The position numbers were made by a program, and so were the translations under genes. The notes below the pieces were generated by a model, which did not search any database, had not been told where the DNA came from, and was given only the letters and a program-made list of their open reading frames with translations. 20,446 bases of DNA from a virus. The DNA lies in the IMG/VR virus record IMGVR_UViG_3300032093_001042, positions 1 to 20,446 of that record. One strand, 5' to 3'. Below, piece after piece: positions 1 through 8,584 of this stretch; positions within the stretch are counted from its first letter, which is position 1; every line of letters begins with the position of its first letter.

Positions 1-1211
1 GTGATTGCTCCGATACCTGCATTTTGTGCAGCTTGTACCTGAAGACCTGTACTAGATACTGTACGAGCAATAGCTTCGTTGATAAGCTTCATACCGCCTA
101 TACCTGTTTGAACAATAAGCTTACGACCAGGATCTGGACCTTGGAATTCTACACGACCTGCATAGAAGTTATAAATCTCAGCTTTGAACATATCAAGATT
201 AAAGTTAATCTTGTTGTACACTCTCTTATAAGAAGAGTCAAGCTGCTTCCAAAGACCTACAGTAAGACGAATATCATCTGGACCATCCTGACGAATTCTT
301 CCTCCTTTACCCCACATTAGGTAAGTTTCGATATCACGTGCAATCTTAGAAAGGTGTGCAGCTTCTAGTTTGGTGATAAGAGCCTTGCTCAAATTACCAT
401 TAGCAATAGCACCTTTTACATAATCAGCACCCATAGTTCCAATCATTTTCTCAATAGAGTTAACAGAAGGATCTATGTTTTTGTCGAATGATCTCCAAAT
501 TTCTACTACAGGGATAGTACCTTTTGCAGTCATACCACCTTTTGCCATAAGTTCTGCACGGCTAGAGATAGAATATTCTACGTTAGCTTCTGCACCACCT
601 ACGAAGTTGTAGTATTCACGGAAACCAGTTCTTACTTGGATATCCGCAAATCTCTCACCATATTCTCCACGAGCAGATGCCACACGGAAAAGTTTAGTTT
701 GAGGTGCTAAGTATTTGTTATCCAAATATTTGAAGCTATCATTGTTCACAAGCTGAACGGTATACACGAAACCGTCACCAAGTGTTACAACATCTACATC
801 AGGAACAATGTACATTTCAGCTCCGTTATACTTGTCAAAAGTGATAATGTCGGTGTGACCGAATTCTCTCTTGTTAACTTTGATACGGAATGTTGTACCA
901 TCGATACCTTTTGTCAGATTTCCTGGCTCGATATCTTCAATAATGTAAGGAAGATCGATAGAAATAGGCAATTGCCATTTCCACTCTCCACGTACGTTGT
1001 CAACCATAATGGTATTCTTACCATTAAAGCTAGACATTTGATACAAAGGCATTTCCACTTTTTGTGTCATTGCCCAGATGTCAACCGGACCCATATCCAT
1101 AGGTTCGGCATCCTTCAGTAGATTCTTAAGGTGGTACGAATCCAGGTGCGAACCTGCAGTGTACTCGTTATCCCTCATGAATATACCATTGTTTAGAACA
1201 GGTGTGCTCAT
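1..1211 (-). CDS. Major capsid protein, C-terminus cut by window edge
   Basis: The reading frame starts at the ATG at 1209-1211 and stays open to base 1, giving 403 codons and no stop. The protein begins MSTPVLNNGIFMRDNEY and is a mixed, globular, non-membrane protein without low-complexity tracts. Segments such as VEYSISSRAELMAKGG and ETYLMWGKGGRIRQDG look like capsid shell rather than fibre sequence. Its place directly downstream of terminase, portal and a scaffold-like gene is the classic position of the HK97-fold major capsid protein, and crAss-like capsid proteins run to about 490 aa, so perhaps 80-100 residues are missing. Codon choice is visibly different from its neighbours: many TTC, TAC, AAC, ATC, GGT and CGT codons, as expected for the most abundant virion protein. 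The assignment rests on context and general character, not on an alignment. Confidence 0.72.
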   Translation of the reverse strand, partial: MSTPVLNNGIFMRDNEYTAGSHLDSYHLKNLLKDAEPMDMGPVDIWAMTQKVEMPLYQMSSFNGKNTIMVDNVRGEWKWQLPISIDLPYIIEDIEPGNLTKGIDGTTFRIKVNKREFGHTDIITFDKYNGAEMYIVPDVDVVTLGDGFVYTVQLVNNDSFKYLDNKYLAPQTKLFRVASARGEYGERFADIQVRTGFREYYNFVGGAEANVEYSISSRAELMAKGGMTAKGTIPVVEIWRSFDKNIDPSVNSIEKMIGTMGADYVKGAIANGNLSKALITKLEAAHLSKIARDIETYLMWGKGGRIRQDGPDDIRLTVGLWKQLDSSYKRVYNKINFNLDMFKAEIYNFYAGRVEFQGPDPGRKLIVQTGIGGMKLINEAIARTVSSTGLQVQAAQNAGIGAI

Positions 1212-1240
1212 GTTTGTTTGTTTTTGTTATTTGTTATTTG
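1212..1240 (-). promoter_or_regulatory. A/C-rich unstructured leader of the capsid gene
   Basis: Read on the minus strand, the 29 bases before the capsid ATG are almost only A, C and T, with AACAAAT and AACAAA repeated in tandem. There is no Shine-Dalgarno sequence. Weakly structured A-rich leaders are the usual ribosome-loading signal in Bacteroidota, so this probably supports strong translation of the capsid message. The gap is too short to hold a separate promoter, so the gene is probably read from upstream. Confidence 0.5.
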
Positions 1241-2488
1241 TTAATACCGTTTAAAAAAGTTATTCCTCTGTAACTTCGGCTGTTGTCTTCCTCTTCCTTT
1301 TTCTTGCTCTTCTTCACGGACACTAGTCGTAGTCTTATTTGCTTGTTCAGTCTTTAACATTCTTACGGTTTTTTCTGCTTGGGTATTACTTCCTATCTGT
1401 CTTACTTTTGCTTTATAACCATCAGGATCAGCAAGTAACCAAAGTGCTTCTGCTATCAAATCGTGACGTGGCTCTACGTATTGGTACTTTTCTATAAGGT
1501 GTCCAAACAAGTTTGTAGGACGACCACTTACAGATGGGTAGTTATTTTCTAAAAGACCAGACCATAAAAAGTTCTGTGTTTTACGATCTAGCTTTACCCC
1601 ACTAAGCTCACCTCTATCTAAAGTGCTAGCTAATGTATCCATATAGTTTCTAGCAGCTTCGTCACGTTGCCTTTTAATAGCTTCTTGTTGTTGCAGCTTC
1701 TGTGCTATAATCTGATCTTGCATTTGGTCCAACTTCGGTTTGAACTTTTTAGCTTTGTTTTCTAAATCACCTCTGTCTTTCCAAGCATTGATTTCTTCTT
1801 CGATATCTTCATCATCTCCAAAGTTTGTAGCACGAAGGTACTCACGGCAAGCAATTTCCTGACCTCTTTCGTCATCGATAGGTATTTGCTTTACCTCTTC
1901 AGTATGTGCAAGAACTTTAAATAAATGCTTTAAATCTGTACCACCATCTGCTAGGTATTTACCTGCAACTTGAAGTTCTTCTGGTAAAGAAGTCCAAAAG
2001 TCTTTAGATACTGTACCTAAAGCTTGTTCTTCTTTTGCTTTTAAATTAGCATCTAAAAGTTCTTCTATATCTTGTACAGAATAATTTTCTAAAGGAGTAT
2101 CATCATCAAATCCTACAATCTTACCATCGTCCATCATCTTTCTAAGGACGTTGATCATTGTACCCTTATTCATCTTCTGTTTCTCATCTTCATGTTTTAC
2201 AGAAGTTGTAGGGTTAAGGATTTTATCGGCCTCCTCTTTTGTTGTTTCAATATTTGAAGGAACGTCTTCTTCTTCTGTTTCTTCTTTTTTGCTTTCAGGT
2301 TTTGATATTGAATCTAAAACCTTAGCTACTGGGTCTGCAGTTGAAAAGAAGTTTTCTTTCTTTTCTTCTCCTGTTCCATCGTCAGATGTCATTATACTAT
2401 CTGTCGATACCCCTGGAACTCCTAGAATCTCATCTATCGTTTTAGAATCTAATTCTACGGTTGTGTTGGTTGTTGTTTCTTTTGCCAT
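1241..2488 (-). CDS. Scaffold-like / capsid assembly protein candidate (415 aa)
   Basis: The protein has a long, disordered, very acidic N-terminal half (about residues 1-110, rich in E, D, T, S and K), then helical segments including a Q/E/R-rich coiled coil near 240-290 (DQMQDQIIAQKLQQQEAIKR). It ends in a basic tail, NNFFKRY. No enzyme motif or membrane segment is visible. Its position between the portal and capsid genes, together with acidic helical character, is typical of phage scaffolding or head-assembly proteins; a basic C-terminal tip that binds the coat protein is also common in scaffolds. It could instead be an internal virion protein. It follows a 109-base gap with promoter-like signals and precedes the capsid gene by 29 bases. 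Confidence 0.5.
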   Translation of the reverse strand: MAKETTTNTTVELDSKTIDEILGVPGVSTDSIMTSDDGTGEEKKENFFSTADPVAKVLDSISKPESKKEETEEEDVPSNIETTKEEADKILNPTTSVKHEDEKQKMNKGTMINVLRKMMDDGKIVGFDDDTPLENYSVQDIEELLDANLKAKEEQALGTVSKDFWTSLPEELQVAGKYLADGGTDLKHLFKVLAHTEEVKQIPIDDERGQEIACREYLRATNFGDDEDIEEEINAWKDRGDLENKAKKFKPKLDQMQDQIIAQKLQQQEAIKRQRDEAARNYMDTLASTLDRGELSGVKLDRKTQNFLWSGLLENNYPSVSGRPTNLFGHLIEKYQYVEPRHDLIAEALWLLADPDGYKAKVRQIGSNTQAEKTVRMLKTEQANKTTTSVREEEQEKGRGRQQPKLQRNNFFKRY

Positions 2489-2597
2489 ATTTTGTTAAGT
2501 GTTGGTTGACTTACAATTACGAGTTCAAATATAAAATATAAACTTTTAAAGTTTACAGGTTGTTAAAGTTCTTTACAAAGTTTTTGACATATTATAA
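2489..2597 (-). promoter_or_regulatory. Candidate internal promoter/operator upstream of scaffold and capsid genes
   Basis: This gap holds no gene. On the minus strand there is TATATTTG (2526-2533), an exact match to the Bacteroidota -7 consensus TAnnTTTG, 38 bases before the ATG. Just upstream lies a perfect inverted repeat, AAACTTT-T-AAAGTTT as written on the plus strand (2540-2554). Extended to 2556, the 17-base element AAACTTTTAAAGTTTAC matches the gap at 10801-10817 at 16 of 17 positions. Two further AACTTT copies sit upstream. No clear TTG -33 box is at the right distance, so a repressor or phage activator site, or a phage-specific promoter, is possible. The setting would let the head genes be transcribed more than the upstream block. 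Confidence 0.5.
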
Positions 2598-5393
2598 CTA
2601 ACCTTTTTTCTTTTTCTCTTGCTTTTTCTGATTTTGAGATTTTGCAAGGTTTTCTACATCGTATTTATTTTTGTTTTCCTGTGCTATTTGTAGGTCCATA
2701 TTCTTCATCTGCAATTGAGTATTTAATTTTTCTCTTTCCATCATTTGCATTTCTCTCTCGTTAGTCTGTCTATTGGTTTCTTTTTCTCTTTGTAAGCTCA
2801 TTGTGTCTTGAAACTCTTCACTGTTTCTAATACGTTCCATCTCATCTAAGTAATCACTCTGCATGTTTTTATTAATATCAACCATAGCACCCATACCTGC
2901 AGCACGTATCTCAGCTATTAGAATATCTTTTCTTCTATTCTTTTCATTCTCCATAGCTTGATGATCCATTTGTAATTTCCTGTCTTTTTCAGCAGCTTCT
3001 ATTCTCATTTGTTCTAACTGCTGTTGTTGTTGCTGTTCTTGTTGCTTTTGTTGCATAGCTTTTTTCTCCATGTCTTTCATTACATGGTCTATCTCAGCTA
3101 AAGACTTAGACTGCATGATGTTACCTAAATCATAAAGACTAGCACCAGTAGTATTATTGTTTACTGCTAATTGTTTAAGTTGTTCTACTAAAGATCTATA
3201 ATCAGCTTTTGTAGTACAATATACATTGATATCTGACAACAACAGTTGTGTACCGTTTATCTCAAAATTTACTTTCTCATCTAACGTAGTCATATACTGC
3301 AAACGTAATGATGGATTAGTAGAATGATAATATTGAGCAAGGTCTGTTCTCATCTGATGTACTCTAGGCATTAGGTAATCTGAGTGTTGTATAAAGTACA
3401 TTTCTGTCTGAGCATAAGAAGCTGAGATAGCCTGCTCTACTCCTGTAGCTGTTTGTGTTTGACCTATCTGCTGACCTAATCTTTGTGGAGTAATACCTAT
3501 TACCTCATAAGCTTGTTGTTTAAAATAATTAGCAAGCTGAATTCTAGACATTAACCTTTGTGTCTGCTCTAACGGAAGCACCTGAAAATGATTAAAGTTT
3601 ACACCATTTTCTGTATTCGTAAGAGATGTATCTACAGGAAGAATGCTAAAGTCTTTCATAGCTGTGTAGGCCTTAGCATAATTGTTCTTGCCCCAATCTT
3701 CTCCTAATGAGTGTTTAGGTAATACGTTCTGATCTAATAGAATAACTGTACCTAGTTCATCCACCAATATATCTGCAATTTGGTTATTAACCATGTTGTA
3801 GGATACTTGGAAAGGTTTCATCAAGTCTACTAAGGACATAGACTTAGTATTTCTATCAGAGAATATTGCACCTTCCACAGGCAACTTACAACCATACAAG
3901 GTTTTATCTCCTTTAAATTGAAACTTTAAAGGCCCTGGCTTATTTTGATTAATACCTATGTACATTGGATTTACCCCACCCGGATTACTCATACCTAACA
4001 TAGAAGGTCTATTAGGACCTATCTTTGTAACACCCCAAGTTTCGTTAATCCATATCCAGTCAATATGTTCACCAAATACTAGATTATCTCTAGTCTTGTT
4101 TTTAAATACTGCGGTGTTATATACAGGCTTGTCGTGAACAACATACTCTTCACTGACAATATCTATAATAACATTACCTACTTCGTCTATTTTTGTAAGG
4201 TGACCAACCTTTCTTTGTGATTTCCAATAAGATGTTGTAACACGTATTAGAGAAGCCATTGACCAATCAAAGGTACTTTCACTCTGACTAACTACAGCTT
4301 CTACTACATCAGGACCATATAATCCTCCCTCCCAAGTAGACATAAACTGTCTCCATTCTAATGAAGGCCTGTTAACATTCCAATCATGAGATTTGGTAGC
4401 ATCGTAAAAAGACCCATCATTCTGATAACCTGCAACTGGGTATATGGCAGACTTAACAGGATAGATAGCTTCTATAGCCTTTTGCTGCTCTTCGGTAAGA
4501 AGCCATCCATACTTATCAATAACATCAGAGATAGTCATCAAGTCTATCTTTCCTACCCAAGCACCATCAGAAACATATCTAACTTCTGGTGACTTATAGT
4601 AAAACACTAATGCAGGATTCCACAGCTCAACATCATAATCATCCTCTAACATCTTAAAATGCCAAAACTCTCTATCCGTAATAAGCATATCACGGAAACC
4701 TCTTTCTTCTAACTCATCTATTCTAAACCTTTCAGCATCTACTTTATATTGGTGAGATGCCCATTGTTCACCCATACTTCTATAATTCTTGCTAAAGAAT
4801 TTTTCTATTTCTGGTAAACCCTTAATCTTATCTTCTGATAATTCCTGTTGAACTTGCTCTTGCATTTCAGGATCCTCAGGATCAATACCTTGTTCTATTA
4901 ATTTCATCATCAGCTTTTGTTGTGCTCTTTGTATAAGAACACTTTCAACTTGCTGACGTTTCTCTTCTAACATAGTGTTATAAGATTCATCATCAACACT
5001 TTGGAAACTAACGGATGTGTTTCTTTTAGCAAATTCTGCACACATTACATTGATTACATTTGGTATAATCGGATAGAATTTGAGCTCTAATGCTGCTATA
5101 TTTTCTACCTGTAAGGTGTCTATAACTTCCCTATAATCATTATCTGAATCAGGAATATAGTCTGTTCTATCTATAATACCTTTAGCTAACTTATAGTTCT
5201 TAAGTATCTTTCTAGCATTTCTAGATATTTGACGAATACCATTCCATTCTAACCAATCAGCTACCCATGCCACCCACTTGTCATCCTTTTCTTTTCTAGG
5301 TAAAAACTGAATAGGTTGTGTTAATGTCGTATTGATTCCTCCAAGTTCTGCTTTGGCACCACCCTTTAGATCTAAGGCATTAAGAATTTTCAT
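2598..5393 (-). CDS. Portal protein (931 aa)
   Basis: The portal is the dodecameric ring at the capsid vertex through which DNA is packaged and ejected. The call is based on the position directly after terminase (2-base gap), the length, and a mixed alpha/beta body of about 740 residues followed by a long helical tail. Within the body, a stretch such as LFQ-free PFQVSYNMVNNQIADILVD and the segment around GITPQRLGQQIGQTQTATG (near residues 650-670) resemble portal stem and helical regions. From about residue 750 to the end the protein is rich in Q, E, K, R and M (runs such as KQQEQQQQQQLEQM), predicting a long coiled coil like the barrel extension of P22-type portals, and ends in KKQEKKKKG. 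At 931 aa it is longer than most portals but in keeping with crAss-like ones. The stop is TAG, with TAA two codons later. Confidence 0.8.
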   Translation of the reverse strand: MKILNALDLKGGAKAELGGINTTLTQPIQFLPRKEKDDKWVAWVADWLEWNGIRQISRNARKILKNYKLAKGIIDRTDYIPDSDNDYREVIDTLQVENIAALELKFYPIIPNVINVMCAEFAKRNTSVSFQSVDDESYNTMLEEKRQQVESVLIQRAQQKLMMKLIEQGIDPEDPEMQEQVQQELSEDKIKGLPEIEKFFSKNYRSMGEQWASHQYKVDAERFRIDELEERGFRDMLITDREFWHFKMLEDDYDVELWNPALVFYYKSPEVRYVSDGAWVGKIDLMTISDVIDKYGWLLTEEQQKAIEAIYPVKSAIYPVAGYQNDGSFYDATKSHDWNVNRPSLEWRQFMSTWEGGLYGPDVVEAVVSQSESTFDWSMASLIRVTTSYWKSQRKVGHLTKIDEVGNVIIDIVSEEYVVHDKPVYNTAVFKNKTRDNLVFGEHIDWIWINETWGVTKIGPNRPSMLGMSNPGGVNPMYIGINQNKPGPLKFQFKGDKTLYGCKLPVEGAIFSDRNTKSMSLVDLMKPFQVSYNMVNNQIADILVDELGTVILLDQNVLPKHSLGEDWGKNNYAKAYTAMKDFSILPVDTSLTNTENGVNFNHFQVLPLEQTQRLMSRIQLANYFKQQAYEVIGITPQRLGQQIGQTQTATGVEQAISASYAQTEMYFIQHSDYLMPRVHQMRTDLAQYYHSTNPSLRLQYMTTLDEKVNFEINGTQLLLSDINVYCTTKADYRSLVEQLKQLAVNNNTTGASLYDLGNIMQSKSLAEIDHVMKDMEKKAMQQKQQEQQQQQQLEQMRIEAAEKDRKLQMDHQAMENEKNRRKDILIAEIRAAGMGAMVDINKNMQSDYLDEMERIRNSEEFQDTMSLQREKETNRQTNEREMQMMEREKLNTQLQMKNMDLQIAQENKNKYDVENLAKSQNQKKQEKKKKG

Positions 5394-5394
5394 A

Positions 5395-7593
5395 TTATCT
5401 TATATTTTTAAATGGGTTTTTTCTTATTGTCTGCATACCTGGGACGTTGGTTTTCCCAATATTTCTAAACATACTTTGAGCAAATTTAGTATTTTTGTTG
5501 GTAGGTACAGTAGTTGTCTCCTTAAAAGTCAACATTTTACGGTTTGCTTGCTGTACTTTTGCAAAGGCTATAAGAGCTGCTAAGGATACTAACCGGTCAA
5601 CGTTGATTCCCTCTTGATAGTTTTCCATCTCTACCATAGCCATTACATCAGGTATTCTTTCTATTCCAAACACAGTTCTTTCTACACCTTTCATCAACTC
5701 TTCTACGTTTGTTTCTTCAACTAAGTATTCTATTAAATAGTTAAGAAGATGGTCTTTGAATAACCTACCTGTGTTTCTCCAGCCATATTCTTGAAACACA
5801 CTAGCATTTGCATGCAGGTCTTTTAAGAATAACATTTGTGACTTAGGTACTAAAAATCTTTGTTTGTTCCTATCAATCATATAGGTGATGAAAGATGGAA
5901 TATTGTTCTCTACAACTGTCCAAGCATTATAGTACTCAATAATCAATTCTAACATTTGATGAGTACGTTTAATATCGTCAAATCTACCACACCACCATGC
6001 AACTATCTTATCTGGTTCTACAAATGTTTGCTGTTCCGAGCCATCTTGTTTTTGTACCTGTCTAGGATTTTTGTAAACATAAATAGAACATAATGATTCT
6101 GATGTAGTAGTTTTACCTTCTCCTACAGGATCGACAGAAGCATAATACAAACCAAATGGTGGATCTTTTATTGGACGTTCGTGTATTACAAATACACCAC
6201 CTTTGTCAATCTCATTACTTACAATTGGAAACTGTCTAATAGGAACTCTAGGAGTCTCCCTCACTTTAATTTTACCATCTACATCTTTATATATATCTAC
6301 ATACTCTAAAGAGTATTCTTTGTCTTCAATTCTTTTCTTTTGCTCTGCTACAAGGTGGCTAGGAAACTTAGATTCTTTTCTAAACTTAAATGCTTCCTCA
6401 ATATTTATAGGCATCTGAGAGATACGTAGCTGATACTTTTCAGGAGTAAGGTCTTTCTTCCATTGTTTCCTCATCTCTAAAATAGAATCTAAAGCATCTC
6501 CTACCATAGAGTTACCATACTGATCTATGTATGGTTGCATAGACCATTGTTCTGGTATAAACAATCCACTCTTTCCTGTAGTACCTTTATTATCTATCAA
6601 ATCTGTATAAACAGGGTATATGTCATTAGCTTCGGGATAGATAGTCATATTCTTTAATGGTTGACAATCATCCAATTCACCCACAGACCCTGCAGCTATA
6701 AACATACCTGTAGTCATAAGTCCTGAGGTCATAGCAGGTCTTAAGAACTCAAATGTTTTATCCATGCTTGGAGCAATCCCTGCTTCCTCATAAAAGAAGT
6801 AACTTGTTTCTCCACCTACACCTTGTGTGTCAGACTTTTCAAAAGAAGTTCCTCTAAGCACACCTTTCAAACCCGATTCTACCCAACGTCCATTAACCTT
6901 TTGCCTATCAATCTGTTTCCATTCAGGATATGCACCAGGAGTAAAATCCCTTGTCCAAGCTGTATTCTTATTTAAGAAGTCTTTGTACTCATTCATAAAG
7001 TTCCAAGTCTTCTTAACGTACGCAGATGTACTAGCACCCATCTGAAGTATCACACCTTCTTCAAACCAAATCTGATTAAGTAACTTAGCTGAATGGTAGT
7101 ATGAAGAGGCTATCTGACGTTTCTTAGTTATGGCTGCATGCTTATAATGTAACTCGGCTAGAAGCTCATACAAAGCCATATGGTACTGAGCATCCCTTAC
7201 ATCAGGAAAGTCAAACTTGCCTGTCTCCTTATTCTTAATAGGAAGGAAGTTTAACCACATGTAGTACTCACGGGGTAGAAACCATACATTATCGGCCCCG
7301 GTGGCACTATTTGTATTTCTAAAGAGTACTCCTGTACGACATCTGGTTTTTTGCTCGTTCCAGTATGTGATAAAGTCTTTAGTTCCTCTAGGAAAGGAAC
7401 AATAATACTTATTTGTTCTGTATGTTCTAGCTTGCTCGTTGAATATGTGAGAAGTATCGTCGAATCCATATTTACCTGGTTCTTTAAATAGTTTAATTAA
7501 AAAGTCTCTAAACTCAGAACGACTACTAAATTCTGTAGTCGTCCACGTACCCTTATCCCATGTAGGTATAGATATAGGTCCTTCGGCTATCAT
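5395..7593 (-). CDS. terL: Terminase large subunit, TerL (732 aa)
   Basis: This is the ATP-driven packaging motor and headful nuclease. The ATPase domain has a non-standard Walker A, KKRQIASS (residues about 157-164), of the K-x-R-Q type seen in many phage terminases, and a Walker B with catalytic glutamate in SYFFYEEAG (E269/E270), followed by a coupling-type segment MFIAAGSVG (298-305). The RNase H-fold nuclease domain shows acidic residues in YYASVDPVGEG (D488), TVVENNIPSF (E562), and RIPDVM...NVDRLVSLAAL (D649, D666). Length and layout fit crAss-like and T4-type terminases. Its ATG overlaps the stop of the 172 aa gene upstream (ATGA), so the two are translationally coupled. No obvious small terminase is annotated, but several small upstream genes are candidates. 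Confidence 0.93.
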   Translation of the reverse strand: MIAEGPISIPTWDKGTWTTTEFSSRSEFRDFLIKLFKEPGKYGFDDTSHIFNEQARTYRTNKYYCSFPRGTKDFITYWNEQKTRCRTGVLFRNTNSATGADNVWFLPREYYMWLNFLPIKNKETGKFDFPDVRDAQYHMALYELLAELHYKHAAITKKRQIASSYYHSAKLLNQIWFEEGVILQMGASTSAYVKKTWNFMNEYKDFLNKNTAWTRDFTPGAYPEWKQIDRQKVNGRWVESGLKGVLRGTSFEKSDTQGVGGETSYFFYEEAGIAPSMDKTFEFLRPAMTSGLMTTGMFIAAGSVGELDDCQPLKNMTIYPEANDIYPVYTDLIDNKGTTGKSGLFIPEQWSMQPYIDQYGNSMVGDALDSILEMRKQWKKDLTPEKYQLRISQMPINIEEAFKFRKESKFPSHLVAEQKKRIEDKEYSLEYVDIYKDVDGKIKVRETPRVPIRQFPIVSNEIDKGGVFVIHERPIKDPPFGLYYASVDPVGEGKTTTSESLCSIYVYKNPRQVQKQDGSEQQTFVEPDKIVAWWCGRFDDIKRTHQMLELIIEYYNAWTVVENNIPSFITYMIDRNKQRFLVPKSQMLFLKDLHANASVFQEYGWRNTGRLFKDHLLNYLIEYLVEETNVEELMKGVERTVFGIERIPDVMAMVEMENYQEGINVDRLVSLAALIAFAKVQQANRKMLTFKETTTVPTNKNTKFAQSMFRNIGKTNVPGMQTIRKNPFKNIR

Positions 7594-8108
7594 AGATCGT
7601 AGGCCTTGTCTTTACCAGCCCATGTTACAACCTTATTCTCTTCATCAAAGTCTGATTTTATCTTTTTAAAAGAATCTCTAATACTACCATAGTTTTTAGC
7701 AGCATTAATAATTTGGGTAAGATTTCCGTCCTTTCCATCAGAGATTTCAGCTTCATCAAAATAATCACTAATCTTATCTAAAGCATTAGACAAAGAATGA
7801 TACATTCTAGAGATAGGTGTAGAATACATTTTAGCACATTTATCAATGGCTGTTATAATATCTGCATCATCTAAAGAAAAGTCTATACCTAAATCTAAAG
7901 CTATTAACTCCGACTTTTCTGAAGCAGGAATATTGCTATATGGATTTTCGTGTCTAGGATATGACATATAAAAAACATAGGATATAACCTTTATAGCATT
8001 ATCCTGATATTTGTCTACTAAACATTTTAAAAATTGTAAGTTATGACAATGGATTGTAAGTGATATCTTACCATCTTCATAATCTATTAGTTTTACAGCA
8101 TCAATCAT
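7590..8108 (-). CDS. Unknown protein upstream of terminase (172 aa)
   Basis: I do not recognise a named family. The protein is soluble and acidic. The first 50 residues look like a beta-rich segment, then comes FYMSYPRHENPYSNIPASEK (about 47-66), a motif style I associate with conserved phage proteins next to packaging genes, then mostly helices to the end. It overlaps the 130 aa gene upstream by 8 bases and its stop overlaps the terminase start, so it is made together with TerL. The location and size make it a candidate for a packaging accessory or small-terminase role, but no helix-turn-helix is evident, so this is only inference. Confidence 0.75.
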   Translation of the reverse strand: MIDAVKLIDYEDGKISLTIHCHNLQFLKCLVDKYQDNAIKVISYVFYMSYPRHENPYSNIPASEKSELIALDLGIDFSLDDADIITAIDKCAKMYSTPISRMYHSLSNALDKISDYFDEAEISDGKDGNLTQIINAAKNYGSIRDSFKKIKSDFDEENKVVTWAGKDKAYDL

Positions 8109-8493
8109 GTTTTAATATTTCTTTTAGTTGAACAATTACATCTTTAGAATCGTGACCATTCCATAAACTTTTGGGAACAGTACTAGCAAATTTACAGAAA
8201 CTCCATAGAGACATTGGTAAATGATATGTTATCTGCATAAGCTTTTTCTCACTAGGAGGCATGTAGTCAATCCCTAGTACAAACCAACGATTAGTATTTT
8301 TACCATACTTATCCCTCACAGATTTCCATACGTATGCATTATTTTCAGAGAACAATCTAGCTACTGTTATAAATAACAAGTTCCTATGTTCATATAGTTC
8401 TGAGAATGTGTGATAACCATCTGAAATTTCAGCAATAGATATCTTCTTTGACTTATGTAGTTCTTTTAAAAACTTACTTAGTTCCTTTTCCAT
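8101..8493 (-). CDS. Conserved phage protein with YHTFSELYEHR motif (130 aa)
   Basis: The central pattern SDGYHTFSELYEHRNLLF (residues 23-40), then W-K-S (about 55), WFVLGI, QITYHLPMSLW (about 88-98) and LWNGHDSKDV (about 110-119) matches, from memory, a widespread small phage protein whose members carry SDGYHTF.ELY.HR, QITYHLP and W.GHTS.DV. Its function is not known to me. Several His, Trp and Asp residues are conserved in the pattern, so an enzymatic or metal-binding role is possible. The gene overlaps the 36 aa gene upstream by 20 bases and the 172 aa gene downstream by 8. Confidence 0.82.
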   Translation of the reverse strand: MEKELSKFLKELHKSKKISIAEISDGYHTFSELYEHRNLLFITVARLFSENNAYVWKSVRDKYGKNTNRWFVLGIDYMPPSEKKLMQITYHLPMSLWSFCKFASTVPKSLWNGHDSKDVIVQLKEILKHD

Positions 8494-8584
8494 AAGTTTC
8501 CTGTTCTGTGTAAGTGGTTGTTATAACAGGCTCTGGTATTACATATTCTTTAATATTCCAAAACCATCTTGCTTCAATATCCAT
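8474..8584 (-). CDS. Small hypothetical protein (36 aa)
   Basis: A short frame starts at the ATG at 8582-8584, sharing one base with the stop of the nuclease gene (TAATG), and ends with TAA at 8474-8476, inside the start of the 130 aa gene. The peptide is MDIEARWFWNIKEYVIPEPV followed by a Thr/Glu-rich tail. It fills the only gap in this part of the block, and the coupled start is the same arrangement used by clear genes elsewhere here. It has no recognisable motif. The 20-base overlap with the next start suggests translational coupling. It could be a chance frame, but the tight fit argues for a real gene. Confidence 0.55.
   Translation of the reverse strand: MDIEARWFWNIKEYVIPEPVITTTYTEQETYGKGTK

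Noticed and set aside
1-1211. Plus-strand frames of 88-98 codons over the capsid gene
   Set aside because: They are in the antisense of a long open minus-strand gene, have Cys/Thr/His-rich unlikely composition and no proper neighbours.
2151-2498. Plus-strand 115-codon frame rich in Ser and Val
   Set aside because: It is the mirror of the acidic low-complexity N-terminus of the scaffold candidate; Glu/Asp/Lys codons read backwards give Ser/Phe/Val.
7251-7469. Minus-strand 72-codon frame inside the terminase
   Set aside because: It is a different frame fully within the start of TerL with no coding-like features.
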